Shown: positions 1 through 6,973 of the stretch, piece by piece
Layout: each line of letters begins with the position of its first letter
Numbering within the stretch: position 1 is the first letter of the stretch
Assembly: GCA_030600745.1 (NCBI GenBank)
Contig: JAUVLL010000022.1
Coordinates: 1 to 16,791 of the forward strand
DNA from: Spirochaetaceae bacterium
GTDB taxonomy: Bacteria > Spirochaetota > Spirochaetia > B11-G9
Reading direction: 5' to 3'
Length of the DNA: 16,791 nucleotides
The notes under the pieces: generated by a model
Database searches by the model: none
The model's input: the letters and a program-made list of their open reading frames with translations, nothing else
What the model was told of the DNA's origin: nothing
Made by a program: the position numbers and the translations under genes

Positions 1-42
1 AATATATTAGAGAAGAAGTATTTTTTAAGTAGAAAAAGTGAT

Positions 43-59
43 ACAGCGCAAAAAGCTGT
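43..59 (-). terminator. weak candidate terminator after murD
   Basis: Read on the minus strand, a 5-bp stem (ACAGC/GCTGT) with a 7-base loop touches the murD stop codon and is followed by a short T-run (ATCACTTTTTC). It could end the minus-strand murD transcript. The stem is short and the T-run does not start directly after it, so this may be chance. The remaining bases 1-42 show nothing else that I can identify. Confidence 0.3.
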
Positions 60-1435
60 TATAGATTCAATACAATCTGTCTGAATTTATCACCCCTGTC
101 GAATTCGTTTAAAAACATCCCGAATGATGTAGCACCTGGTGAAAATATCACAAATTCACCTGGTTGGCTATCAGCAGCAGCTTGTTTAACAGCAGTTATC
201 AGGTTGTCATAGGGACCGTTATAGGGAATATTCTGATTATGAAGAAGAGCAGTAAGTCTGTCTGTGGCACTTCCTTCAAGTAGATAAATACTTCTGGCCA
301 GTGAAAAAGCTTCAATAGTTCCATCAAAATCGAGTTTTTTGTCGGTACCCCCTGCAATAAGCCTGAATGGTGTTTTACAACCTCTCATTGCTGCTGCAGT
401 CGCCTGAGGGATGGTAGCAGCACTATCGTTGTACCATGAAACGCCGTTTCTTACTATTATCAATTCCATCCTGTGAGCTATACCTGTAAACTGGTTAAGT
501 CTGCTGCTGATTTGATCAGCAGCAATACCTGATAACCGCAGTATAAGTGCTGCATAAAGCATATTAAGTCTGTTGTGTTCTCCAGGTATCTGTATCTTTT
601 CAGGTAAAATATTTTCTACCTTACCGTTAATCCTGCAATAACCTTCATTGTTAAGTAAGAATGCACCGTCAATATTAATCGGGAGATCTGAAGCTGAAAC
701 AAAAAAAATCTTTGCAGCAGTTTCTGAAGCAAATTCTCTGCCGTAATCATCATCATAATTACAGATTAATGAGTCACCTGCCGACTGATTTGCATATATT
801 AGCTTTTTATCAGCAACATACTCGTTCATGGATGAATATCTGTTTTGGTGATCGGGCATAATATTTGTAATAACCGCTATCCGGGGAACAAGTAAATTCG
901 TGTTCTTTAAATCTGCAAGCTGCCAGGATGAGAGTTCCAGGATAACCGGTGTTCTGTTTTTAACTGTACAATCATCAATAAAATTGAGGGGGGATGTTGT
1001 TATATTCCCACCAAGTTTTGTATCAGGACGAAAAAAATGCATTACATCGTAAACCGCAGAGACAGTTGTAGATTTACCCTTACTTCCTGTTACAGCAATT
1101 ACAGGTCGCTTGTTGAATTTTAAAAAAATTGAGATATCTGTTTCTACAAGCTTTGCCATCTTCAGGTATGGTGAGCCACCTGGTACTGCAGGGTTTTTTA
1201 TTACCAAATCTGCAGATACAAAATCCTCATCCAGATGTTTACCCAGAACATATTTAATATCATAATCTGCCAACTGTTTGATAACAGGTTTTAGTATAGA
1301 TTCTTCCCTTAGATCGGTAACAGTAACTTCTGCACCTCTGGATGCAAAAAAAAGTGCAGAAGCCAGCCCCCCGCCATGAAGTCCCAGTCCCATTATGGTA
1401 ACTTTCAGGGAAGAGATATCTGTATCAAAATTCAA
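59..1435 (-). CDS. murD: UDP-N-acetylmuramoyl-L-alanine--D-glutamate ligase (MurD)
   Basis: MurD adds D-glutamate to UDP-MurNAc-L-Ala in the cytoplasm, using ATP, in peptidoglycan precursor synthesis. The 458-residue length is normal for the family. The N-terminal nucleotide-binding domain opens with a glycine-rich loop (MGLGLHGGG, about residues 15-23). The central ATPase domain has the P-loop GSKGKST (117-123), ELSSWQL (167-173), the N-x3-DH motif near 191-196 and Lys210, which aligns with the carbamylated lysine of the family. The C-terminal domain shows DSAATIP, AGGTDKK and SPGATSFGMF. The start is TTG, chosen because AAGGAG lies 7 bases upstream and the glycine-rich loop then falls at its usual distance. 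That ribosome-binding site lies inside the end of the upstream gene, which overlaps murD by 11 bases, so the two are probably translationally coupled. They share the promoter at 2375-2403. The identification is secure. Confidence 0.96.
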   Translation of the reverse strand: MNFDTDISSLKVTIMGLGLHGGGLASALFFASRGAEVTVTDLREESILKPVIKQLADYDIKYVLGKHLDEDFVSADLVIKNPAVPGGSPYLKMAKLVETDISIFLKFNKRPVIAVTGSKGKSTTVSAVYDVMHFFRPDTKLGGNITTSPLNFIDDCTVKNRTPVILELSSWQLADLKNTNLLVPRIAVITNIMPDHQNRYSSMNEYVADKKLIYANQSAGDSLICNYDDDYGREFASETAAKIFFVSASDLPINIDGAFLLNNEGYCRINGKVENILPEKIQIPGEHNRLNMLYAALILRLSGIAADQISSRLNQFTGIAHRMELIIVRNGVSWYNDSAATIPQATAAAMRGCKTPFRLIAGGTDKKLDFDGTIEAFSLARSIYLLEGSATDRLTALLHNQNIPYNGPYDNLITAVKQAAADSQPGEFVIFSPGATSFGMFLNEFDRGDKFRQIVLNL

Positions 1436-2369
1436 TAAGAAACTCCTTCATGTCACTTTTGTTAAGGTATCTCTTTACGTTTAAAGGCTTCCATACTTCA
1501 TCCCAGTACTTCGGAACTTTTTCCCTCATTTCTAAAAAGGCCGGAAGATCGGAACTGAAGCTGTCCTGCTTAAGGGCGTCCTGTATTTTTTCAAGAAGAG
1601 GCAAAATAAATGCTCTTGCATTATGCAGATAAAGCAGGTGTTTTTTCCTTCCATTTATGGTTAGATCGGTAACTGTATGACAAAAAGTCCTGTATTTGCA
1701 GGTGAAAGGGTAGTATGGATATGCATTTTTATTGTTGGAAAGAAAAAGTTTAGACATGAATTTTGTCAGTTCCTGATCAATCCATATTCCCTCATGAAGA
1801 TATCCTCTTCCTGTTTCACCAATCCAGGTATCTGAAATATTCTGTTCAATAATAAATCCTGATATTTTTCCATTTTTTGAAGTATATTCAGAAAGAGGTA
1901 TAAGGTCACTTTCCATATATAAATTAGTAGTTTTGTATTCATTTGTTACATCATTACTTCCTGATTCCACAATGGTTCCATCACTTGGTTTGAATAAAAA
2001 GTCCAGACGAATTAAATATAGATAAAGCTGCTCTTTATATCTGTAAATCTGATAGAAGCTTGGATGAAAAATTTCAGTTGGCTCAAAAAAATAGGTAAGA
2101 TTTGAAAAAATAGAAGCTGTGTTGGGAATAATCTGCTTCATTAAATTTTCCAATGCATCTATATATGATTTTTTAGGTATATCTAGATCCGAGTCATGAT
2201 GTATTGGGAAATGGGGTACTGTAAACTCAGTTTCTAATTTTATAAAAGATTCTTCATTTTGATTGAAATGATAGGTATAAGTACTGTTTTTATTTTCCAT
2301 TGTCAGAATGTTGCTAATTCTTTCACTTGTAGAACTAATAATAATTTTATTAAGTATACTCTCCATCAT
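1425..2369 (-). CDS. conserved-type protein of unknown function upstream of murD
   Basis: I do not recognise this 314-residue protein. It has no signal peptide, no clear membrane segment and no familiar catalytic or nucleotide-binding motif. It is rich in aromatic residues (Tyr, Phe), with only two cysteines close together (TCKYRTFC), and looks like a soluble globular cytoplasmic protein. It is the first gene of a two-gene unit with murD: its 3' end carries the murD ribosome-binding site and the reading frames overlap by 11 bases. The start has two consecutive ATG codons (Met-Met-Glu-Ser) and no Shine-Dalgarno sequence. The predicted transcription start from the promoter at 2375-2403 falls on or next to the first ATG, so the message may be leaderless. 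A later in-frame ATG (Met24) also lacks a good ribosome-binding site. The linkage suggests, but does not show, a role in cell-wall synthesis or division. Confidence 0.8.
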   Translation of the reverse strand: MMESILNKIIISSTSERISNILTMENKNSTYTYHFNQNEESFIKLETEFTVPHFPIHHDSDLDIPKKSYIDALENLMKQIIPNTASIFSNLTYFFEPTEIFHPSFYQIYRYKEQLYLYLIRLDFLFKPSDGTIVESGSNDVTNEYKTTNLYMESDLIPLSEYTSKNGKISGFIIEQNISDTWIGETGRGYLHEGIWIDQELTKFMSKLFLSNNKNAYPYYPFTCKYRTFCHTVTDLTINGRKKHLLYLHNARAFILPLLEKIQDALKQDSFSSDLPAFLEMREKVPKYWDEVWKPLNVKRYLNKSDMKEFLIEF

Positions 2370-2374
2370 GACAT

Positions 2375-2403
2375 ACTATATAACCATACTGTTAGTTTTT
2401 CAA
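2375..2403 (-). promoter_or_regulatory. sigma70-type promoter for the unknown gene-murD unit
   Basis: On the minus strand, a -35 box TTGAAA (2398-2403) is separated by exactly 17 bases from a -10 box TATAGT (2375-2380). Transcription would begin at about 2367-2369, on the start codon of the 314-residue gene, predicting a leaderless or nearly leaderless mRNA. Confidence 0.7.
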
Positions 2404-2425
2404 TAACTATCCACCCTCCTCCCTA

Positions 2426-2454
2426 TTGACTACAAGGGCCTCAATGGGCATAAT
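2426..2454 (+). promoter_or_regulatory. sigma70-type promoter for the bS22-like gene
   Basis: The -35 box TTGACT (2426-2431) and the -10 box CATAAT (2449-2454) are 17 bases apart, and each is one mismatch from consensus. The predicted start is near 2461, giving a leader of about 52 bases before the GTG codon at 2513. Its -35 box lies 22 bases from the -35 box of the divergent promoter, so one regulator could affect both. Confidence 0.75.
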
Positions 2455-2512
2455 CGGTAAAGATTTGATTTTACCCTGGGTATTTTATACGGGGTGTAAG
2501 GAGTAGCCTACA

Positions 2513-2602
2513 GTGCCGTGTGGAAAAAAACGAAAGAGGCATAAGATTTCGACTCATAAGAGAAAGAAAAAACTAAGAAAAAACAGACACAAAAAGAAAT
2601 AG
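2513..2602 (+). CDS. bS22-like small ribosomal protein (AURKAIP1/COX24 domain), 29 residues
   Basis: This is a 29-codon gene, too short for ordinary gene finders. The product is extremely basic: V(M)PCGKKRKRHKISTHKRKK at residues 1-19, then a Lys/Arg/His-rich tail ending in KKK. About two thirds of residues are Lys, Arg or His. The pattern KKRKRH...HKRKK.LRK.RHKKK matches the AURKAIP1/COX24 family, which includes mitochondrial mS38 and the mycobacterial small-subunit protein bS22. Members sit on the 30S/small subunit bound to rRNA. The start is GTG, with TAAGGAG at 2497-2503, 9 bases upstream. The gene has its own near-consensus promoter and an intrinsic terminator, so it looks like a highly expressed monocistronic unit. 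The sequence resemblance is from memory and low-complexity basic peptides can mislead, but the full expression signals argue strongly for a real gene. Confidence 0.85.
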   Translation: MPCGKKRKRHKISTHKRKKKLRKNRHKKK

Positions 2603-2611
2603 ATAACAAAT

Positions 2612-2646
2612 TAGTTATCACCTCAGGGTGGTAACTATTTCATTTC
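2612..2646 (+). terminator. intrinsic terminator of the bS22-like gene
   Basis: An uninterrupted 11-bp stem (2612-2622 with 2627-2637, one G-U pair) closes a TCAG tetraloop and is followed by the T-rich run TTTCATTTCT. It begins 9 bases after the stop codon of the 29-residue gene. It separates that gene from dxs, although read-through into dxs is possible. Confidence 0.85.
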
Positions 2647-2687
2647 TAACTGTAATTTTTTATAAATTGAGTTAATATCTTTAATAG

Positions 2688-4625
2688 ATGAAACAAGAGC
2701 CTTTGTTAGACAAAATAAACTCACCTGAAAAGTTAAAAGAACTGCCTCTGCCTTTACTTCCCGGACTCGCTGCTGAGATCAGAGAGAGGATAATAGAGGT
2801 AATTAATCGTAATGGTGGCCATATGGCTTCAAACCTGGGTGTTGTTGAGCTTACTATAGCTATGCACCGGGTTTTTAACAGCCCGAAAGATCAGTTTATC
2901 TGGGATGTTGGTCACCAATGTTATACTCATAAGATTCTGACTGGAAGAAACGATAGATTTGATTCTATTCGTCTGAAGGATGGATTAAGCGGTTTCCCTA
3001 AAAGAGATGAAAGTGAACATGATATCTTCGAGACCGGACATGCCTCTACATCAATTTCTGCAGCTCTTGGCCTTCTTACAGGGAAGCGTCTTAAGGGAGA
3101 AAAAGGAAAGGTAATTGCTGTTATCGGAGATGGAGCAATTACAGGTGGTATGGCTTTTGAGGCTCTAAACCATTCCGGGTACCTGCGGAAGGATCTTATC
3201 ATTATCTATAATGATAATAATATGTCTATCAGTAAAAACGTAGGCGGCCTTTCCTCACGCTCAGCCATTTCCAAAAGTTCATCATTTGTAAGCCGTATAG
3301 CTGCAACAAGGTATTACCAGAGAATTCGCGATCTTATTGATAGGGGATTGCTTAGTATCCCTTTTTTTGGTTATAGAATTTTCCAATTTGTGATGCGGAT
3401 GAAAAGGGGTGTAAAAGCAGTTTTTCTCAAGGAAACAATGTTTTCTGAATTGGGTTTCGAGTATGTTGGTCCTATTGACGGCCATTCCATTTCGATGCTT
3501 ACTAAAGTACTCGAAAATGTAAAAAAACTTCATAAACCGGTCATTGTTCATGTTGTAACAAGGAAGGGGAAAGGGTATTCAAAAGCAGAAGAAAATCCTG
3601 CAGATTATCATGGCGTTTCTCCTATACCTTCACCTATGGACAGAAATTCTTTTACTGAAAATACTTTTACAAGCATCTTCGGTGAGCTGGTACTGGAAAG
3701 TGCCAGTAAGGACAAAAATATTGTCGTGGTCACTGCTGCAATGGGAAAGGGTACAGGGTTGAATTCTTTTCAGGAGGCATTTCCAACAAGATTCTTTGAT
3801 GTAGGTATAGCCGAACAGCATGCTCTTACCTTTGGAGCAGGGCTGGCTGCTTCAGGATTAAAGCCTGTTGTTGCAATATATTCTACATTTATGCAAAGAG
3901 CTGTGGATCAGCTGATTCATGATATTGCAATTCCCGGATTTCCTGTTGTTATTGCTATGGACAGATCAGGGCTTGTCAGCAGTGATGGAGAAACTCACCA
4001 GGGAGCTTTTGATATTTCGCTTTTTCGTGCTGTACCTGGTATAACAATATTTGCTCCCGGATCAGCAGAAGAATTTAAAATTATGCTGGATTATGCTTTT
4101 TCTGCTGACCGGCCAGTGCTTTTTAGATATCCCAAAGCGGAATGTTTGAAAGGAGTTAATGGCACAAATCTTCCTATTGTAGAGGGAAGGGGCGTGTTTA
4201 TCAGAAAAACATCCGGTAAAGTTCTGATTATAACAATTGGAGGGTTGGTAGATGAGGCTCTTCGTTCATGTGAAATTTTAAAAGATCAGGATATTGAAAC
4301 TGACCTTTATAATTTACGTTTTATTAAACCTATAGATAAAGAATATCTACTGGATATAATATCCGAATATTCCTATGTATTTATGGTGGAAGAAGGATCA
4401 CGTAAGGGTGGTGTCGGCGAATATATAGCATCCCTTTTATTGGAAAGTAAATCTGATGTTCTGTTTCAGTACAAAGGGATTCCTGAAGAATTTCTGGCCC
4501 AGGCCCTTAGATCGGAGCTTTTGGCATACTGTGGTCTGGATGGTCCCGGTATAGCACGATTTGTAAGTCAATTTGTGGTAAAAAAATTTTTAAGTGAAAA
4601 GGATACTGTTTCTGTAACTGTTTAG
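2688..4625 (+). CDS. dxs: 1-deoxy-D-xylulose-5-phosphate synthase
   Basis: DXS condenses pyruvate with glyceraldehyde 3-phosphate, using thiamine diphosphate and releasing CO2, to give DXP. DXP is the entry to the MEP isoprenoid pathway and also a precursor of thiamine and pyridoxal in many bacteria. The 645 residues are full length. The thiamine diphosphate/Mg motif GDGAITGG (147-154) is followed by NDNNMSIS (175-182). The catalytic glutamate lies in DVGIAEQHA (Glu376), and DRSGLVSSDGETHQG (425-439) carries the conserved His. The start is fixed by an in-frame TAG immediately before the ATG and by the usual N-terminus. No Shine-Dalgarno sequence is visible. A possible -10 (TAATAT, 2673-2678) lies so close that a leaderless mRNA is conceivable, but I find no convincing -35. 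The gene is monocistronic, convergent with hisI, with 34 bases between them. The second pathway enzyme, dxr, lies at the right edge of the window. Confidence 0.98.
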   Translation: MKQEPLLDKINSPEKLKELPLPLLPGLAAEIRERIIEVINRNGGHMASNLGVVELTIAMHRVFNSPKDQFIWDVGHQCYTHKILTGRNDRFDSIRLKDGLSGFPKRDESEHDIFETGHASTSISAALGLLTGKRLKGEKGKVIAVIGDGAITGGMAFEALNHSGYLRKDLIIIYNDNNMSISKNVGGLSSRSAISKSSSFVSRIAATRYYQRIRDLIDRGLLSIPFFGYRIFQFVMRMKRGVKAVFLKETMFSELGFEYVGPIDGHSISMLTKVLENVKKLHKPVIVHVVTRKGKGYSKAEENPADYHGVSPIPSPMDRNSFTENTFTSIFGELVLESASKDKNIVVVTAAMGKGTGLNSFQEAFPTRFFDVGIAEQHALTFGAGLAASGLKPVVAIYSTFMQRAVDQLIHDIAIPGFPVVIAMDRSGLVSSDGETHQGAFDISLFRAVPGITIFAPGSAEEFKIMLDYAFSADRPVLFRYPKAECLKGVNGTNLPIVEGRGVFIRKTSGKVLIITIGGLVDEALRSCEILKDQDIETDLYNLRFIKPIDKEYLLDIISEYSYVFMVEEGSRKGGVGEYIASLLLESKSDVLFQYKGIPEEFLAQALRSELLAYCGLDGPGIARFVSQFVVKKFLSEKDTVSVTV

Positions 4626-4659
4626 ACAGATAAATACAGGATTAAAAGGATCCGGGTTC

Positions 4660-5046
4660 TTATTTTACCTGTTTGTAGACTGTCTGGGGATTAAATACCT
4701 TTTTCCCGTTAAGGTGGAGTCCTTTTTTATCAAGTGTTCTAAAAAAACAACTGTAATAACCGGTGTGACAGGCTCCTCCTATTTGTTTAACCTTGTAAAT
4801 CAGACTATCCTGATCGCAGTCAATACGTATTTCCACTATCTTCTGTGTATGCCCGGAAGTGCTGCCCTTTTTCCATATTTCCTTTTTGGACCGGCTGTAA
4901 TAGTGTGCATAGCCTGTAGAGAGTGTAAGATTAAGAGCTTTTTCGTTTGCATATGCAACCATTAAAATCTCATTTGTTTCTGAATCCTGAGCAATTACCG
5001 GAACAAGTCCTTCCATTTTATCAAAATTTACTTCTGCTAAGTCCAT
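4660..5046 (-). CDS. hisI: phosphoribosyl-AMP cyclohydrolase (HisI), monofunctional
   Basis: HisI opens the adenine ring of phosphoribosyl-AMP, the third step of histidine synthesis, in the cytoplasm. The 128 residues contain only the cyclohydrolase domain, not the HisE pyrophosphohydrolase that is fused in some bacteria. The motifs are plain: YYSRSKKEIWKKGSTSGHTQ (49-68), the metal-binding aspartates in DCDQD (Asp76, Asp78, Asp80), and zinc-site cysteines Cys77, Cys93 and Cys100 in DCD, GACHTG and SCFFR. AAGGAG occurs 12 bases before the ATG, inside the last codons of the permease gene, whose stop is only 4 bases upstream. The two are therefore almost certainly co-transcribed. No other histidine gene is in the window, so this copy stands apart from any his operon. 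Pairing with a permease hints that the permease may handle histidine or a related amino acid, but that is inference. Confidence 0.96.
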   Translation of the reverse strand: MDLAEVNFDKMEGLVPVIAQDSETNEILMVAYANEKALNLTLSTGYAHYYSRSKKEIWKKGSTSGHTQKIVEIRIDCDQDSLIYKVKQIGGACHTGYYSCFFRTLDKKGLHLNGKKVFNPQTVYKQVK

Positions 5047-5050
5047 ATTG

Positions 5051-6898
5051 CTAAATATCTCCTTTGCGTATACGTTCTCCCAAGAGTATTATATGCCGTA
5101 AATCATCAACAGTTTTTGCTCTGTTCCAGTTGTTTTGAAAAGATGGATTCTGAACAATCTGAGCTATAGCCATAAGAGCCTGAAGATGGAAATTCCTTTC
5201 ATCTCTACTGCCTGCCAGTGCAAAGACTGTATGAACAGGTTTCATTGATCCTTTAAAGATAATACCTTGTTTGGATCTTATGACGATTATCTCAAATCTT
5301 TGTTCTTTTCCCAGTATTATGTGTGGAATAGCAAGACCTGTATGAATAACTGTTGTAGATTCTGCTTCCCTATCATAGATAAGCTTCTTTATATCCTCTT
5401 TTCCTGCATTAAATAGTTTGGAAAATTCTGATGCCAGGAGGTCAAAGAGTTCTTCCATATTTGATGCTTTATTCATATCTATAATAACAGCATTTTTTAT
5501 TATTGTATCGAATCTGTCTTCTACAATATCATCTCTTACAAGTAAAATCTCTTTTAGCTCTTCAGATAAAGTATCTGTTTGCATTTCCCTCGCTGTCATT
5601 CGTTTTACTATATGAATAATAGCAGAATCTTTTTTCTCTCTGAAAGCGGAAAAAATTAAAAACCATATAAGGGAAAAAATTATAAATATTCCTGTTAATA
5701 ATAATGAAAGAGCTCCCATGTTAAAAATGATCAGAAGGTAGAAAAATATTCCTGCAATCTGAATCCATGGATACATGGGTGATTTGAATTTCGGTCTGTA
5801 TGTGGTTATTTTACTTTCCCTCATAATTATCAGAGAAAAATTAACAAATGCAAAAAGAAGCAGCTTCATCGTAGAAGCGACCTTCACAAGATGTTCCAGG
5901 TCGAGCAGCTGTATGCATATTATCATAAAGAGAGTTGTTGTTATTATAGAAACAATTGGAGTATTGGTTTTTGGGTTTATTGTGGCTATGAAATCCGGCA
6001 GCAGATTATCCCTGGCCATAGCCAGTGGATTTCTGGATGAAGCCAGCAGACCTCCGTTTCCTGTAGTCATAAATGCCATTAGAGCAGCAGCTTCGAGTGT
6101 AATAAAACCCCATCTGCCAACCATTATTCCTGCTCCCTTTGAAAGAGGAGTTAATGTCTGTGAAAACTGATCCGGGCTAAGAATACCTATAGTTACAAAG
6201 ACGGTCAGTACATACAGTATAGTTACTATTGTAAATGCGGAAAACATTCCCCTTGGAATAGTTTTCCCTGGATCTTTAATTTCTTCCGCAACAGATGCAA
6301 TCTTTGTCAAACCTCCAAAAGATACAAAAATAATGCCTGCCACCAGAAAAATACTTTTCCCCCCTTCAGGTAGAAAAGGCGAATAGTTTTGTACATTTAT
6401 ATTACCAAAACCTACCAGGTTATATATGCAGAGTATTGTAATTAACCCTATTACAAGGGATACCTGAAGTCTGCTTGTGTGTTTGACACTGACAATATTG
6501 ATGATACAAAAGAAAATAGCAAATCCCGTAGCTATGGATTTCAGCATTTCCGGTGAACCACCAAAATGTGGTGCAAGGACTACTCCTATACCCAGAATTG
6601 CGAAAGCAGTTTTAAGGGAGAGAGAGAACCAGCTTGCGAATCCGGCGAAGGTGCCAAAAAAGGGTCCCATACTTCGATCAACTAAGAAATACGCACCACC
6701 GGATTTAGGCATGGCAGTAGCGAGCTCAGTTTTTGCAAACAATGCCGGAATTACAAGTAACGCCGCAAGAAGATAGGCTACAATTATTCCGGGACCCGCT
6801 GTTGGATATACCACTGCAGGAAGAATAAACAAGCCTGAGCTTATCATAGCCCCGCTTGCAAGAGAAAAAATATCCAGAGTTCCAAGGGTTCTTTTCAT
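5051..6898 (-). CDS. APC-superfamily amino-acid permease fused to a PTS EIIA-like domain
   Basis: This is an inner-membrane transporter of the amino acid-polyamine-organocation superfamily with a cytoplasmic regulatory domain. Residues 1-420 hold about 12 hydrophobic segments. The first contains ASGAMISSGLFILP, the unwound TM1 motif of the family, and TELATAMPKSGGAYFLVDR (57-75) is typical of APC permeases. After a charged linker (about 420-465), residues about 450-610 match the fructose/mannitol/nitrogen-type EIIA fold. The phosphorylatable histidine would be His526 in GLAIPH, followed by the family's FALAGSRDERNFHLQALMAIAQ stretch. It may be phosphorylated by a PTS phosphocarrier, or it may bind a partner and gate transport; neither is shown here. 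The substrate cannot be read from sequence. The gene has its own promoter with a 20-bp palindrome (6932-6951). Its message has AGGGG about 11 bases before the ATG, and hisI follows after 4 bases. The architecture is clear; specificity is unknown. Confidence 0.92.
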   Translation of the reverse strand: MKRTLGTLDIFSLASGAMISSGLFILPAVVYPTAGPGIIVAYLLAALLVIPALFAKTELATAMPKSGGAYFLVDRSMGPFFGTFAGFASWFSLSLKTAFAILGIGVVLAPHFGGSPEMLKSIATGFAIFFCIINIVSVKHTSRLQVSLVIGLITILCIYNLVGFGNINVQNYSPFLPEGGKSIFLVAGIIFVSFGGLTKIASVAEEIKDPGKTIPRGMFSAFTIVTILYVLTVFVTIGILSPDQFSQTLTPLSKGAGIMVGRWGFITLEAAALMAFMTTGNGGLLASSRNPLAMARDNLLPDFIATINPKTNTPIVSIITTTLFMIICIQLLDLEHLVKVASTMKLLLFAFVNFSLIIMRESKITTYRPKFKSPMYPWIQIAGIFFYLLIIFNMGALSLLLTGIFIIFSLIWFLIFSAFREKKDSAIIHIVKRMTAREMQTDTLSEELKEILLVRDDIVEDRFDTIIKNAVIIDMNKASNMEELFDLLASEFSKLFNAGKEDIKKLIYDREAESTTVIHTGLAIPHIILGKEQRFEIIVIRSKQGIIFKGSMKPVHTVFALAGSRDERNFHLQALMAIAQIVQNPSFQNNWNRAKTVDDLRHIILLGERIRKGDI

Positions 6899-6921
6899 TG
6901 TTAATTCATCCCCCTGGCTCT

Positions 6922-6950
6922 ATTCTAAGGGTTTGCTTAAATTTAAGCAA
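6922..6950 (-). promoter_or_regulatory. promoter of the permease-hisI operon
   Basis: On the minus strand, TTGCTT (6945-6950) and TAGAAT (6922-6927) are exactly 17 bases apart. The -10 differs from consensus at one position; the -35 is weak, as expected of a regulated promoter. The predicted start near 6915 gives a leader of about 17 bases that includes AGGGG. The -35 box and most of the spacer lie within the palindrome at 6932-6951. Confidence 0.6.
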
Positions 6951-6951
6951 A
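6932..6951. promoter_or_regulatory. perfect 20-bp palindrome, candidate operator
   Basis: TTTGCTTAAATTTAAGCAAA is identical to its own reverse complement over all 20 bases. It covers the -35 box and upstream spacer of the permease promoter, where a dimeric repressor would block RNA polymerase. It has no loop and no following T-run in either direction, so it is a poor terminator. I do not recognise it as the box of a named regulator. Confidence 0.65.
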
Positions 6952-6973
6952 TGAATTATTCTAATTTGATGGA

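Noticed and set aside
2456..2475. GGTAAA/TTTACC hairpin upstream of the bS22-like gene
   Set aside because: Its left arm lies before the predicted transcription start, so it would not be complete in the RNA.
2472..2482. Short palindrome TACCCTGGGTA near the predicted start of the bS22-like transcript
   Set aside because: Only 5 bp per arm around a single base; it could be an operator but is too short to separate from chance.
4624..4685. Nested imperfect inverted repeat (AGACAG...ACAGG...CCTGT...CTGTCT) between dxs and hisI
   Set aside because: The arms are only 5-6 bp with poor pairing between them and no T-run directly after either arm, so I do not call it a terminator, though it is where a two-way one would be expected.
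5775..6170. Plus-strand frame inside the permease gene
   Set aside because: Mirrors the hydrophobic codons of the permease and resembles no protein.
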